Of a stretch of 64,000 nucleotides of DNA, positions 7,675 to 17,261 are shown one piece after another. Position 1 is the first letter of the stretch. Each line of letters begins with the position of its first letter. The translations under genes and the position numbers were made by a program. The notes under the pieces were generated by a model that was not told the DNA's origin, did not search any database, and saw only the letters and a program-made list of their open reading frames with translations. The DNA is taken from NCBI GenBank assembly GCA_039821605.1, contig JBCBNV010000006.1:186001-250000 (forward strand), read 5' to 3'. The stretch is from CALBPI01 sp039821605. Its GTDB lineage: Bacteria > Pseudomonadota > Gammaproteobacteria > Steroidobacterales > Woeseiaceae.

Positions 7675-8778
7675 ATGAAATTCACTGTGTCGCGGCAGGC
7701 GCTGCTAGGTGCACTCCAGGCGGTCATTGGTGTCGTGGAGCGACGCCAGACGATGCCGATCCTCGCCAACATCCTGTTGCAGGCGAAAGACGATCGCGTG
7801 GCCATGACGGCCACCGATATCGAGGTGGAGCTGCAGTCAGGCTGCGAGGCAAAGATCGACATGGCTGGTGACGTCACCGTGCCCGGCCGCAAGCTTTTCG
7901 ACATCGTCAAGGCCTTGCCCGAAGGCGCGGAGCTCAAGCTGACGCTCAAGGGCGAGCGGCTCACGGTTCAGAGCGGTCGCAGTCGCTTCAGCCTTTCGAC
8001 GCTGCCCGCTGCGGAGTTTCCCGTCATCGATGACATCGAGGCAACGCAGACGCATGAACTGCCCGTCGATGTCGTGCACCGCCTGCTCGACAAGACCTAC
8101 TTCGCCATGGCGCAGCAGGATGTGCGCTACTACCTCAATGGCATGCTCATGGAAACGGATGGCGGCGTGATCCGTGCGGTGGCGACCGATGGGCACCGTC
8201 TGGCGTTGTGCCAGGCCGAGCTCGGCGACAAGAACCTTCCCAGCGAGCAGGTCATCGTCCCGCGCAAGGGTGTGCTCGAGCTGCAGCGCATGTTGGGCGA
8301 CGAAGGCAATCTGACGGTCAGCATGGGCAAGAACCACATCAGGATCCATTCGGGTGATATCCGCTTTACGTCCAAGCTCATTGACGGGCGATTCCCCGAC
8401 TACCAGCGCGTGATCCCCGCGGAAACCGGAAACTACATGATTGCGGACCGGGAGACGTTGCGGCGCGCGCTGCAGCGCGCGGCGATTCTCTCCAACGAAA
8501 AGTACCGGGGCATCCGGCTCGAGATTCGGGACAGTGGTGCGAAGATCATGGCGCACAACCCTGAGCAGGAAGAAGCTGAGGAGCAGGTTGAGGTCGAGTA
8601 CAGCGGTGAGGACATCGAGATCGGCTTCAATGTCACCTATCTGCTGGACGCGATTGGCGCCGTAGACAATGACAGCGTGCGGATCAGTCTCAACGATGCG
8701 AACTCGAGCTGCGTCATTACCATTCCGGATATCGAGCAGTCGGACGCAAAATACGTCGTCATGCCCATGCGACTGTAG
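7675..8778 (+). CDS. dnaN: DNA polymerase III beta sliding clamp
   Basis: Ring-shaped processivity clamp of the replicative polymerase. The 367-residue protein begins MKFTVSRQALLGALQAVIGVVERRQTMPIL and ends VVMPMRL, matching the family from end to end; three clamp folds are expected at roughly 1-120, 125-250 and 250-367. The QADDR/TDGHRLAL segments typical of DnaN are present as KDDRVAMTATDIEVEL and TDGHRLALCQAEL. It lies between the candidate oriC and recF, with 18 bp to recF, as in the standard dnaA-dnaN-recF-gyrB order. Confidence 0.97.
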   Translation: MKFTVSRQALLGALQAVIGVVERRQTMPILANILLQAKDDRVAMTATDIEVELQSGCEAKIDMAGDVTVPGRKLFDIVKALPEGAELKLTLKGERLTVQSGRSRFSLSTLPAAEFPVIDDIEATQTHELPVDVVHRLLDKTYFAMAQQDVRYYLNGMLMETDGGVIRAVATDGHRLALCQAELGDKNLPSEQVIVPRKGVLELQRMLGDEGNLTVSMGKNHIRIHSGDIRFTSKLIDGRFPDYQRVIPAETGNYMIADRETLRRALQRAAILSNEKYRGIRLEIRDSGAKIMAHNPEQEEAEEQVEVEYSGEDIEIGFNVTYLLDAIGAVDNDSVRISLNDANSSCVITIPDIEQSDAKYVVMPMRL

Positions 8779-8796
8779 TTCCGGGCGCAGCGGAGC

Positions 8797-9867
8797 GTGA
8801 TTCTCCAACGGCTCCAGATCGCTGATTTCCGCTGCATTGCCGAGCTCGATCTTGTACTGACTTCGCCCGTAAGCGTTATCGCGGGCCCAAACGGGGCCGG
8901 CAAGACGAGTGTCATCGAATCGGCCTACTATGCCACGCGGGGTCGTTCCTTCCGCCAGCCCCGAAGCGATCGGCTCGTTCGGCACGGCCAGTCCACGTTC
9001 CGCATTGTTGCAACGCTGCAGCTGGGCGGCCGCGAGCGCCGCGTTGGGCTCGAATACGGCAGGGGCGTACACCGGATCCGAATTGATGGTGCGGATGCCC
9101 GAAATCTCGCCGATATCAGCGGCAAGCTGGTGTTACAGGTGATTGAGCCGGAAATCCATCAGCTCGTCTCCGAGGGCCCCGAAGGTCGCCGCCGCTTCCT
9201 CGATTACGGCGTGTTCCACGTGGAACCACGTTACCTGCCGGCCTGGCAGCGTTACCGCAAGACACTGAAGCAACGAAACGCCGTGCTGCGGGCCGGCGGC
9301 TCGGCGTCCGAGCTGGGTACCTGGGACCGGGCGCTCGTTGCGGCAGGAGAGCTCATCGACAGCTATCGCAACGGCTATGCGCAGTTGTTGCGCGAGCCTA
9401 TCGCGGAAACCGCGGCGCGATTGGGACTCGACAACATCGACGTGGCGTACCGGCCGGGCTGGGAGTCGGGACAGACCATGCTCGATGCGCTGGCGGCCAA
9501 TCTGGAGCGCGACCGGCAATTGAGACAAACATCGGTGGGTCCGCATCGGGCAGATTTGCGTGTCAGTTGGTCGGGGCGGCTTGCCAAGAGTGTGGTCTCC
9601 CGGGGCCAACAGAAACTATTGGCATCGTCATTGATTCTGGCGCAGGCTCGCTTGCTCGCCGGGCTGAAGAACGACGAAGCCGTGATGCTGGTTGACGATC
9701 CGGCGGCAGAGCTCGACGCTGACGCGCTGGCGCGTCTGATGCGCGAGCTCGAGGACATGCCAGGGCAGCTCGTAATAACGGGTCTGGATGCCGAGATCCC
9801 CGGATTACCTGAACAACACGACGTGTTCCACGTGGAACATGGGGCGCTTCAGGCGGAACACCGATAA
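8797..9867 (+). CDS. recF: DNA replication and repair protein RecF
   Basis: SMC-like ATPase that helps load RecA at gaps. The 356-residue protein has Walker A GPNGAGKTSVIES, a signature region SRGQQKLLASSLILAQ and Walker B MLVDDPAAELD. GTG 8797 is the start. Two parS-like palindromes lie inside the reading frame, at 9212-9227 (encoding VFHVEP, a stretch conserved in RecF) and 9824-9839 (encoding VFHVEH close to the C-terminus), so part of the tail beyond the ABC signature may be shaped by DNA-level selection. A third palindrome is 3 bp after the stop. Confidence 0.95.
   Translation: MILQRLQIADFRCIAELDLVLTSPVSVIAGPNGAGKTSVIESAYYATRGRSFRQPRSDRLVRHGQSTFRIVATLQLGGRERRVGLEYGRGVHRIRIDGADARNLADISGKLVLQVIEPEIHQLVSEGPEGRRRFLDYGVFHVEPRYLPAWQRYRKTLKQRNAVLRAGGSASELGTWDRALVAAGELIDSYRNGYAQLLREPIAETAARLGLDNIDVAYRPGWESGQTMLDALAANLERDRQLRQTSVGPHRADLRVSWSGRLAKSVVSRGQQKLLASSLILAQARLLAGLKNDEAVMLVDDPAAELDADALARLMRELEDMPGQLVITGLDAEIPGLPEQHDVFHVEHGALQAEHR
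9212..9227. promoter_or_regulatory. parS-like site 1 (inside recF)
   Basis: TGTTCCACGTGGAACC, a match to the chromosomal parS centromere consensus (TGTTNCACGTGNAACA), with 15 of 16 positions palindromic to it. It would bind ParB, which in Pseudomonas binds several such sites close to oriC. Confidence 0.75.
9824..9839. promoter_or_regulatory. parS-like site 2 (3' end of recF)
   Basis: TGTTCCACGTGGAACA, a perfect 16-bp palindrome identical to the parS consensus. It lies 28 bp before the recF stop. Confidence 0.85.
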
Positions 9868-9870
9868 CGG

Positions 9871-9886
9871 TGTTCCACGTGAAACA
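9871..9886. promoter_or_regulatory. parS-like site 3 (recF-gyrB gap)
   Basis: TGTTCCACGTGAAACA, one arm of the CC type and the other of the TT type, both allowed by the parS consensus. It starts 3 bp after the recF stop and 31 bp after site 2. Confidence 0.8.
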
Positions 9887-9997
9887 CCCCCTATCCGCAC
9901 TGACACCCCGCAAAACACCCAGAAGCCTCGCCGAACCAGCTTGGACGCTGTGAGCGGCCCCGAGAGCCCGGTTTGCCGCCAGCAGCATAGGGGGTAG

Positions 9998-10006
9998 TGG
10001 TATAAT
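9998..10006 (+). promoter_or_regulatory. extended -10 promoter for gyrB
   Basis: TGGTATAAT, a perfect extended -10 element, 25 bp before the gyrB ATG. No good -35 sits at the right distance, which is acceptable for extended -10 promoters. The leader would be about 20 nt and includes GGAGG. Confidence 0.68.
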
Positions 10007-10031
10007 GCTCCGCTGCCCCGGGAGGCAATCT

Positions 10032-12473
<2,442 letters not shown>

Positions 12474-12491
12474 CCGGGCGCCAGTGCCCGG
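12474..12491 (+). terminator. hairpin after gyrB
   Basis: CCGGGC, 6-nt loop, GCCCGG directly after the gyrB stop, in the gap between convergent gyrB and plsC. No T-run follows, so intrinsic termination is doubtful. Confidence 0.3.
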
Positions 12492-12511
12492 GGCGCGCCG
12501 TCAATGCGCAA

Positions 12512-13270
12512 TCAACGCGTTGAGACAGCGCGGGCGGCGGCTTCCGCGCTGCGCCCACCCATCTTGACGATCTCGGCTTCCACCCAGGCCTGGATCTCGG
12601 CATTGACGGCTTTGAGGTCCCGGTCGCCGACGTCGATGGGCTCACCCACCACGAAGGTCACCGTGCCGCGGTGTTTCATGATGCCGCGCCGCGGCCAGAA
12701 CGCGCCCGCGTTATGCGCGACGGGCACGATGCGTCGACCCGATGCGGCGGCCAACGCTGCGCCACTCACCCCATAGCGTCGTGTCTCTCCGTGCCGCACC
12801 CGCGTGCCTTCGGGGAAAATCATGACGTTGATGCCCTCGTCGAGCCGCTCCTGCCCGTGTCGTATCACCTGCTTCACAGCGTTGCGCCCGCCACCACGAT
12901 TGATCGCGATCGGCTTGAGTTGTGACAAGGCCCAGCCAAAGATCGGGATCCATTTGAGCTCGCGTTTGAGCACCCAGGTCTGACGCGGAAAAATGATGAT
13001 CTCGGCCAGCGTCTCGAACGCGGACGAATGCTTGAGCAGATAGACGGCGGCTTCATCAGGAATGTGCTCGCGCCCAATCACGCGGTAGTCGAGCCCGCAC
13101 AACAGCTTGAGGCTTGCCATGATCAAACGGATCCAGGAACGCGCGATCGCGAATCGAATGCGGTAGGGCAGCGGCGCGGCGATAACGAGTACCACCGACC
13201 AAACGCCGACGCTCGCGAACATCCACAGCGTGAAGATCACGGAGCCCAGCCACTGCACGATGACGCTCAC
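12512..13270 (-). CDS. plsC: 1-acyl-sn-glycerol-3-phosphate acyltransferase
   Basis: Inner-membrane enzyme converting lysophosphatidic acid to phosphatidic acid in phospholipid synthesis. About 252 residues with an N-terminal membrane segment (SVIFTLWMFASVGVWSVVLVIAA), the acyltransferase block I as KHSSAFET (H-x4-E form, usual in this Pseudomonas LptA-like subfamily rather than H-x4-D), block II INRGGGRNA and block III FPEGTR. The GTG at 13270 is chosen because its GTGA overlaps the gmhB stop; the apparent upstream extension is gmhB sequence in another frame. In Pseudomonas the same gene sits between gyrB and gmhB. Confidence 0.9.
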   Translation of the reverse strand: MSVIVQWLGSVIFTLWMFASVGVWSVVLVIAAPLPYRIRFAIARSWIRLIMASLKLLCGLDYRVIGREHIPDEAAVYLLKHSSAFETLAEIIIFPRQTWVLKRELKWIPIFGWALSQLKPIAINRGGGRNAVKQVIRHGQERLDEGINVMIFPEGTRVRHGETRRYGVSGAALAAASGRRIVPVAHNAGAFWPRRGIMKHRGTVTFVVGEPIDVGDRDLKAVNAEIQAWVEAEIVKMGGRSAEAAARAVSTR

Positions 13271-13818
13271 GCGGTTACCGCTGCGACAACGGCGCCAAGA
13301 TTCTCGGCAACGCGGACACGTGACCACCAGGCGGGCGGGTTCTCCGCGGCCTGCGCCAGTGAGCGGGGCCCCTTGCCCGTCCGCACGAGCCAGAGCTCCG
13401 CACCCACCCTGTCGCCCGCCTCGAGGTCCCGTAACGAATCGCCGACGACCAGCGCTGACTCCAACGGCAGCCCCGTCTCGTTCGCCAGACGTGTGTACAG
13501 TCCTGTGCGTGGCTTGCGTCCACGACAGCCTTCATCGGGGTGGTGGGGGCAGAACGCGATGGCCGCAATTTCGCCACCCGCGGCGCGCACGACCCGCCGC
13601 ATCTTCCGGTGCATGCCGTACACGGTCTCCCGCGTGAACAAGCCGCGGCCAACGCCCGACTGGTTGCTCGCCACAGTCACCACGAAGCCGGCCTTGTGCA
13701 GCCGCGCGATCGCCTCGATGCTGCCTGGCAACGGCTGCCATTCGGCGACACTGCGCACGAACGAGTCGCTGTCGGCGTTGATGACGCCGTCACGATCGAG
13801 AATGGCGAGCCGGGCCAT
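13267..13818 (-). CDS. gmhB: D-glycero-beta-D-manno-heptose 1,7-bisphosphate 7-phosphatase
   Basis: HAD-family phosphatase in ADP-heptose synthesis for the LPS inner core. The 183-residue protein has the catalytic DRDGVIN (Asp8/Asp10 region), SNQSG as motif II, a KPRTG Lys and GDSLRDLEAG as the last motif. The zinc loop reads CPHHPDEGCRGRKP: three ligands are present (Cys, His, Cys) but the fourth, normally Cys in a CxC pair, is Gly. Overlaps plsC by 4 nt and follows glyS by 6 nt, in the order known from Pseudomonas. Confidence 0.9.
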   Translation of the reverse strand: MARLAILDRDGVINADSDSFVRSVAEWQPLPGSIEAIARLHKAGFVVTVASNQSGVGRGLFTRETVYGMHRKMRRVVRAAGGEIAAIAFCPHHPDEGCRGRKPRTGLYTRLANETGLPLESALVVGDSLRDLEAGDRVGAELWLVRTGKGPRSLAQAAENPPAWWSRVRVAENLGAVVAAVTA

Positions 13819-13824
13819 ATCGCC

Positions 13825-15918
13825 TCAGCCGCCGGTTCCCGATTGCAGCTCGGACACATCTGCGACCTCGAGGAACAAACCCCGCACATCGCTGAGCAAC
13901 GCGAGTCGGTTGCGCCGCACCGCGGTGTCTTCGGCCATCACCATCACGTCATCGAAAAACATATCCACCACGGGCTGCAGAGACGCGAGCGTCGACAAGG
14001 TCTGCGTGTAGTCGCGCTCGGCGATCATGGGACGCGTGTCGGTCTGCGCCTGAACCATCGCATTCGCCAGCGCGACCGCGGCTGGCTCCGAGAGCGTCGA
14101 TACATCGAGCGTGCTGCCCGCATCGACGCCGGCGCTGCGCAGGATATTCACGATGCGCTTGTTGGCAGCCGCCAACGCTTCGGCCTCGGGCAACTCCACA
14201 AACCGCGCGACGGCGCGCAGCCGCTGATCGAAGTCGAGCACCGAGCGCGGTGTCCGCTCGAGAACGGCATCAAACAGGTCGCTGCGGGCGATGCCCGCCT
14301 CACGGCTGTAGTAATGACGCAGGCGCTCCATGACGAAGTCATAGAGATCTTCAGCGAGCTCCGGATGCTTGGAGGTATCGACAGGCTGCAAGGCCACGGC
14401 CTCGGCGAGTGCAGCGACAAGATCGACGTCGAGTTCGCCTTCGATGAGGATGCGCACGAGGCCCACGGCTGAGCGCCGCAGTGCGAACGGGTCGCGGCTG
14501 CCACCCGGGCGCTTGCCAATCGCAAAGATGCCCGCCAGCGTGTCGAGGCGATCAGCCACCGACAGCACCTGGCCGGCCGCAGCCGAGGGGATGGCATCAC
14601 CCGCAAAGCGCGGGAAGTACTGTTCGCGAATCGCAGTGGCGACACGGTCGCTCTCGCCGTCATGGCGCGCGTAGTGGCCACCCATGATGCCCTGCAGATC
14701 CGGAAACTCGCCCACCATGTCGGTGACGAGGTCGCAGCGTGCGAGCGTCGCGGCGCGCAGCGTATCCGTGTCGTCGAAGCCCAGTGCGTCGCAGAGATGC
14801 GTGCAGAGCGCCGACACGCGCCGCACTTTGTCGCCAATGCTGCCCAGCGCCCGCTGGTACACGACATCATTGAGTCGCGCGAGTCGTGACTCGAGCGGCG
14901 CCGACGCGTCGTTGCGCCAGAAAAAAGCTGCATCGGCCAATCGGGGTGCGACGACGCGTTCGTTGCCCCGCCGCACCTCGACTGGCGCGACGCTTTCGAT
15001 ATTCGCCATGGTCACGAACGCGTTACGCGGCGCACCAGACGAATCCACGACGGGGAAGTAGCGCTGGTGCTTCTTGAGTGTGCTCTCGAGCACCTCACCG
15101 GGCAGCTCGAGAAAGCCCGCATCGAATTCGCCAAGTACGGCGACGGGCCAATCGCATAACGCGGCCACCTCGTCGATGAGCGCCGTGTCCTCAACGAGCG
15201 TGCCACCGACTTCAGAGGCCGCTGCGCACGCGCGAGACCACACAAGCTCGCGACGTTCCGAAAAGCGCGCGATGACATAGGCGTCCCGCATCGTGGCTTC
15301 ATAGCTTGCGGGTGTATCGATGTTCACCCAGTCCGGGTGGTGAAACCGGTGCCCCCGCGAACGGCGACCGGACGCGACGCCGTAGAGCGTGGCGTCGACC
15401 ACGTCATTCCCGTGCAGCATCACGAGCCAGTGCAACGGCCGAATGAAGCTCGCATCGCCATCGCCCCAGCGCATGCGGCGCGGTATGGGCAAGGCGTCCA
15501 GGCTCTCGGCCACCATGTCACCGAGCAATGCGCTTGCGGGCTCACCGTCTCGGTGGGCCTCAAAGACGAGCCACTCGCCCTTGTCTGTGCTTTGCCGGTC
15601 GAGATCTGCCACGGTGACGCCCGCTTTCGCGGCGAATGCTTCGGCGGCGCGTGTCGGTTCCCCGCTGTCGTCGAAGGCGACACGAACAGGCGGCCCACGC
15701 AGGAGCTCCGTCTCATCGGGCTGCTGGCGCTCCAGGTCGCGGACGAGGACGGCCAGCCGCCGTGGTGCGGCGAACGACTCTATGTCACCGAAGCCCAGAC
15801 GGGCGGCGCTCAGTCGTTCGCGCAGACCCGCTTCCAATGCCACCGACAACGGCTGCATCGCGAGCGGCGGCAGCTCTTCCATGCCGATCTCGATCAGGCA
15901 ATCCGCGTGCGTGCTCAT
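13825..15918 (-). CDS. glyS: glycine--tRNA ligase beta subunit
   Basis: Beta subunit of the bacterial alpha2beta2 glycyl-tRNA synthetase, needed for tRNA binding. The 697-residue protein begins MSTHADCLIEIGMEELPP, contains the APRRLAVLV segment, the HD-like central domain around QGIMGGHYARHDGE, and the DALRxF-type KRPGGSRDPFALRR motif, followed by the C-terminal anticodon-binding region. The start at 15918 is 10 nt after the glyQ stop; the open frame reaches further only through glyQ sequence. Operon glyQ-glyS-gmhB-plsC. Confidence 0.96.
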   Translation of the reverse strand: MSTHADCLIEIGMEELPPLAMQPLSVALEAGLRERLSAARLGFGDIESFAAPRRLAVLVRDLERQQPDETELLRGPPVRVAFDDSGEPTRAAEAFAAKAGVTVADLDRQSTDKGEWLVFEAHRDGEPASALLGDMVAESLDALPIPRRMRWGDGDASFIRPLHWLVMLHGNDVVDATLYGVASGRRSRGHRFHHPDWVNIDTPASYEATMRDAYVIARFSERRELVWSRACAAASEVGGTLVEDTALIDEVAALCDWPVAVLGEFDAGFLELPGEVLESTLKKHQRYFPVVDSSGAPRNAFVTMANIESVAPVEVRRGNERVVAPRLADAAFFWRNDASAPLESRLARLNDVVYQRALGSIGDKVRRVSALCTHLCDALGFDDTDTLRAATLARCDLVTDMVGEFPDLQGIMGGHYARHDGESDRVATAIREQYFPRFAGDAIPSAAAGQVLSVADRLDTLAGIFAIGKRPGGSRDPFALRRSAVGLVRILIEGELDVDLVAALAEAVALQPVDTSKHPELAEDLYDFVMERLRHYYSREAGIARSDLFDAVLERTPRSVLDFDQRLRAVARFVELPEAEALAAANKRIVNILRSAGVDAGSTLDVSTLSEPAAVALANAMVQAQTDTRPMIAERDYTQTLSTLASLQPVVDMFFDDVMVMAEDTAVRRNRLALLSDVRGLFLEVADVSELQSGTGG

Positions 15919-15928
15919 GTCGCGCCCC

Positions 15929-16870
15929 TCAGCTCGCCTTCGCCACGGACGCCACCATCGGGAACCCGATGGCCTCGCGCCGCGCGTAATACGCCTCGGC
16001 CACAGCGCGTGCGAGTGCGCGCACGCGCAGAATGTAGGCCTGGCGCTCGGTGACAGAAATCGCCTGACGCGCGTCAAGCAGGTTGAACGTGTGCGACGCG
16101 ATCAGCACCTGGTCGTAGGCGGGCAGAGGCAGGTCCGCCTCAATAAGGTGCTTGCAGTCCGTCTCGGCCTGATCAAAGGCCGTGAACAACGCCGCCGTAT
16201 CCGCGTGCTCAAAATTGTAGGCCGATTGCTCGACTTCGTTCTGGTGGAACACATCGCCGTAGCTGATGCGGCCCAGCGGTCCGTCGGTCCAGACGATATC
16301 GAAAATGCTCTCCACGTCCTGCAGGTACATGGCGATGCGCTCGAGCCCGTACGTGATTTCACCAGTTACCGGACGACACTCAAGGCCACCGGCCTGCTGG
16401 AAGTAGGTGAATTGGGTGATCTCCATGCCATTGAGCCAGACCTCCCAGCCCAGTCCCCAGGCACCCAGCGTCGGCGACTCCCAGTTGTCCTCAACGAAGC
16501 GGATGTCGTGCACGGCCGGGTCGATGCCCAACGCGCGCAGCGAGTCCAGGTAGAGCTCCTGAATCTCGAGCGGCGAGGGCTTGATCACCACCTGATACTG
16601 GTAATAGTGCTGCAGCCGGAACGGGTTGTCGCCGTAGCGACCGTCGGTGGGCCGGCGGCAAGGCTGCACGTAGGCGGCACTCCAGGGCTCGGGCCCGATC
16701 GAACGCAGGAACGTGGCCGGGTGAAACGTGCCCGCACCAACAGGCAGGTCTATGGGCTGCTGGATCACGCAACCGCGCGCGGCCCAGTAATGCTGCAGCG
16801 TCAGGATCAGGTCCTGAAAGGTCTGCGGCACCGTCGTGGCGACGGCCGCGGGCTTGGTCGGTTCAGTCAT
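15929..16870 (-). CDS. glyQ: glycine--tRNA ligase alpha subunit
   Basis: Catalytic class II alpha subunit that forms glycyl-adenylate. The 313-residue protein contains TFQDLILTLQHYWAARGC, GAGTFHPATFLR, QPCRRPTDGRYG (motif 2 region) and GWEVWLNGMEITQFTYFQQ, all family hallmarks. Start ATG 16870 is taken because family similarity begins at QTFQDLI; the longer frame to 17017 runs through the promoter region. First gene of the minus-strand glyQS-gmhB-plsC series. Confidence 0.97.
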   Translation of the reverse strand: MTEPTKPAAVATTVPQTFQDLILTLQHYWAARGCVIQQPIDLPVGAGTFHPATFLRSIGPEPWSAAYVQPCRRPTDGRYGDNPFRLQHYYQYQVVIKPSPLEIQELYLDSLRALGIDPAVHDIRFVEDNWESPTLGAWGLGWEVWLNGMEITQFTYFQQAGGLECRPVTGEITYGLERIAMYLQDVESIFDIVWTDGPLGRISYGDVFHQNEVEQSAYNFEHADTAALFTAFDQAETDCKHLIEADLPLPAYDQVLIASHTFNLLDARQAISVTERQAYILRVRALARAVAEAYYARREAIGFPMVASVAKAS

Positions 16871-16924
16871 GATGGTTGGCTCTCGCAGCCTCATTGGGGG
16901 CCTCGGGCCGCCCGGCAGCCGCGC

Positions 16925-16953
16925 AGTATAGCCGGTTAGACCCCAACTGTTGA
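16925..16953 (-). promoter_or_regulatory. candidate sigma-70 promoter for glyQ
   Basis: Minus strand TCAACA (16953-16948), 17-bp spacer, TATACT (16930-16925); transcription would start near 16918, about 48 nt before glyQ. Confidence 0.5.
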
Positions 16954-17012
16954 CGCCGGCGCACCGCTTCGGCCGGGTCGTCGCCCCATTTTGGACATCG
17001 CCAGTTTTAATG

Positions 17013-17029
17013 CGCACTATTGTAGTGCA
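17013..17029. promoter_or_regulatory. NtrC-type enhancer site
   Basis: CGCACTATTGTAGTGCA: perfect arms GCACTA and TAGTGC around a 3-bp centre, matching the NtrC consensus TGCACCA-N3-TGGTGCA at spacing and most positions. Its centre is about 96 bp upstream of the predicted glnA start point, the distance typical of NtrC enhancers. Confidence 0.72.
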
Positions 17030-17090
17030 GTACCGCTCGAATGCCGACGACCATGTTTATTTAAAACAATGAGTTACATACATAGGCGGC

Positions 17091-17106
17091 TGGCACGGTT
17101 TCTGCA
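17091..17106 (+). promoter_or_regulatory. sigma-54 promoter of glnA
   Basis: TGGCACGGTTTCTGCA: GG and GC dinucleotides exactly 10 bp apart, one mismatch (C for T) from the consensus TGGCACG-N4-TTGCA. Predicted start near 17117. With ntrBC downstream in the same direction, nitrogen-controlled expression by RpoN and NtrC is strongly implied. Confidence 0.82.
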
Positions 17107-17261
17107 CTATTTTTGCGCACACGGCAATCAACACGGTTTTCGGGGGACAGGGCTGCGCTTGCCCAGGCATGCGGCGGTCGCCACGGCCGCTGATTTACCC
17201 GTAATGACACCAAAATCACTGCCGTCACCTACGACGACACTCAATCCGGGAGGATCACCGC

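Larger units (their letters stand above)
16871..17261. other. glyQ-glnA divergent intergenic region
   Basis: The only gap above 300 bases. It holds a candidate glyQ promoter (16925-16953, minus strand), an NtrC-type palindrome (17013-17029), a sigma-54 promoter (17091-17106) and a glnA leader of about 145 nt that is locally AT-rich between 17045 and 17115. I see no small gene in it. Confidence 0.7.

Noticed and set aside
7837..9072. Long minus-strand open frame (411 codons) across dnaN
   Set aside because: It is the complement of dnaN and the start of recF, has no family similarity, and dnaN is certain.
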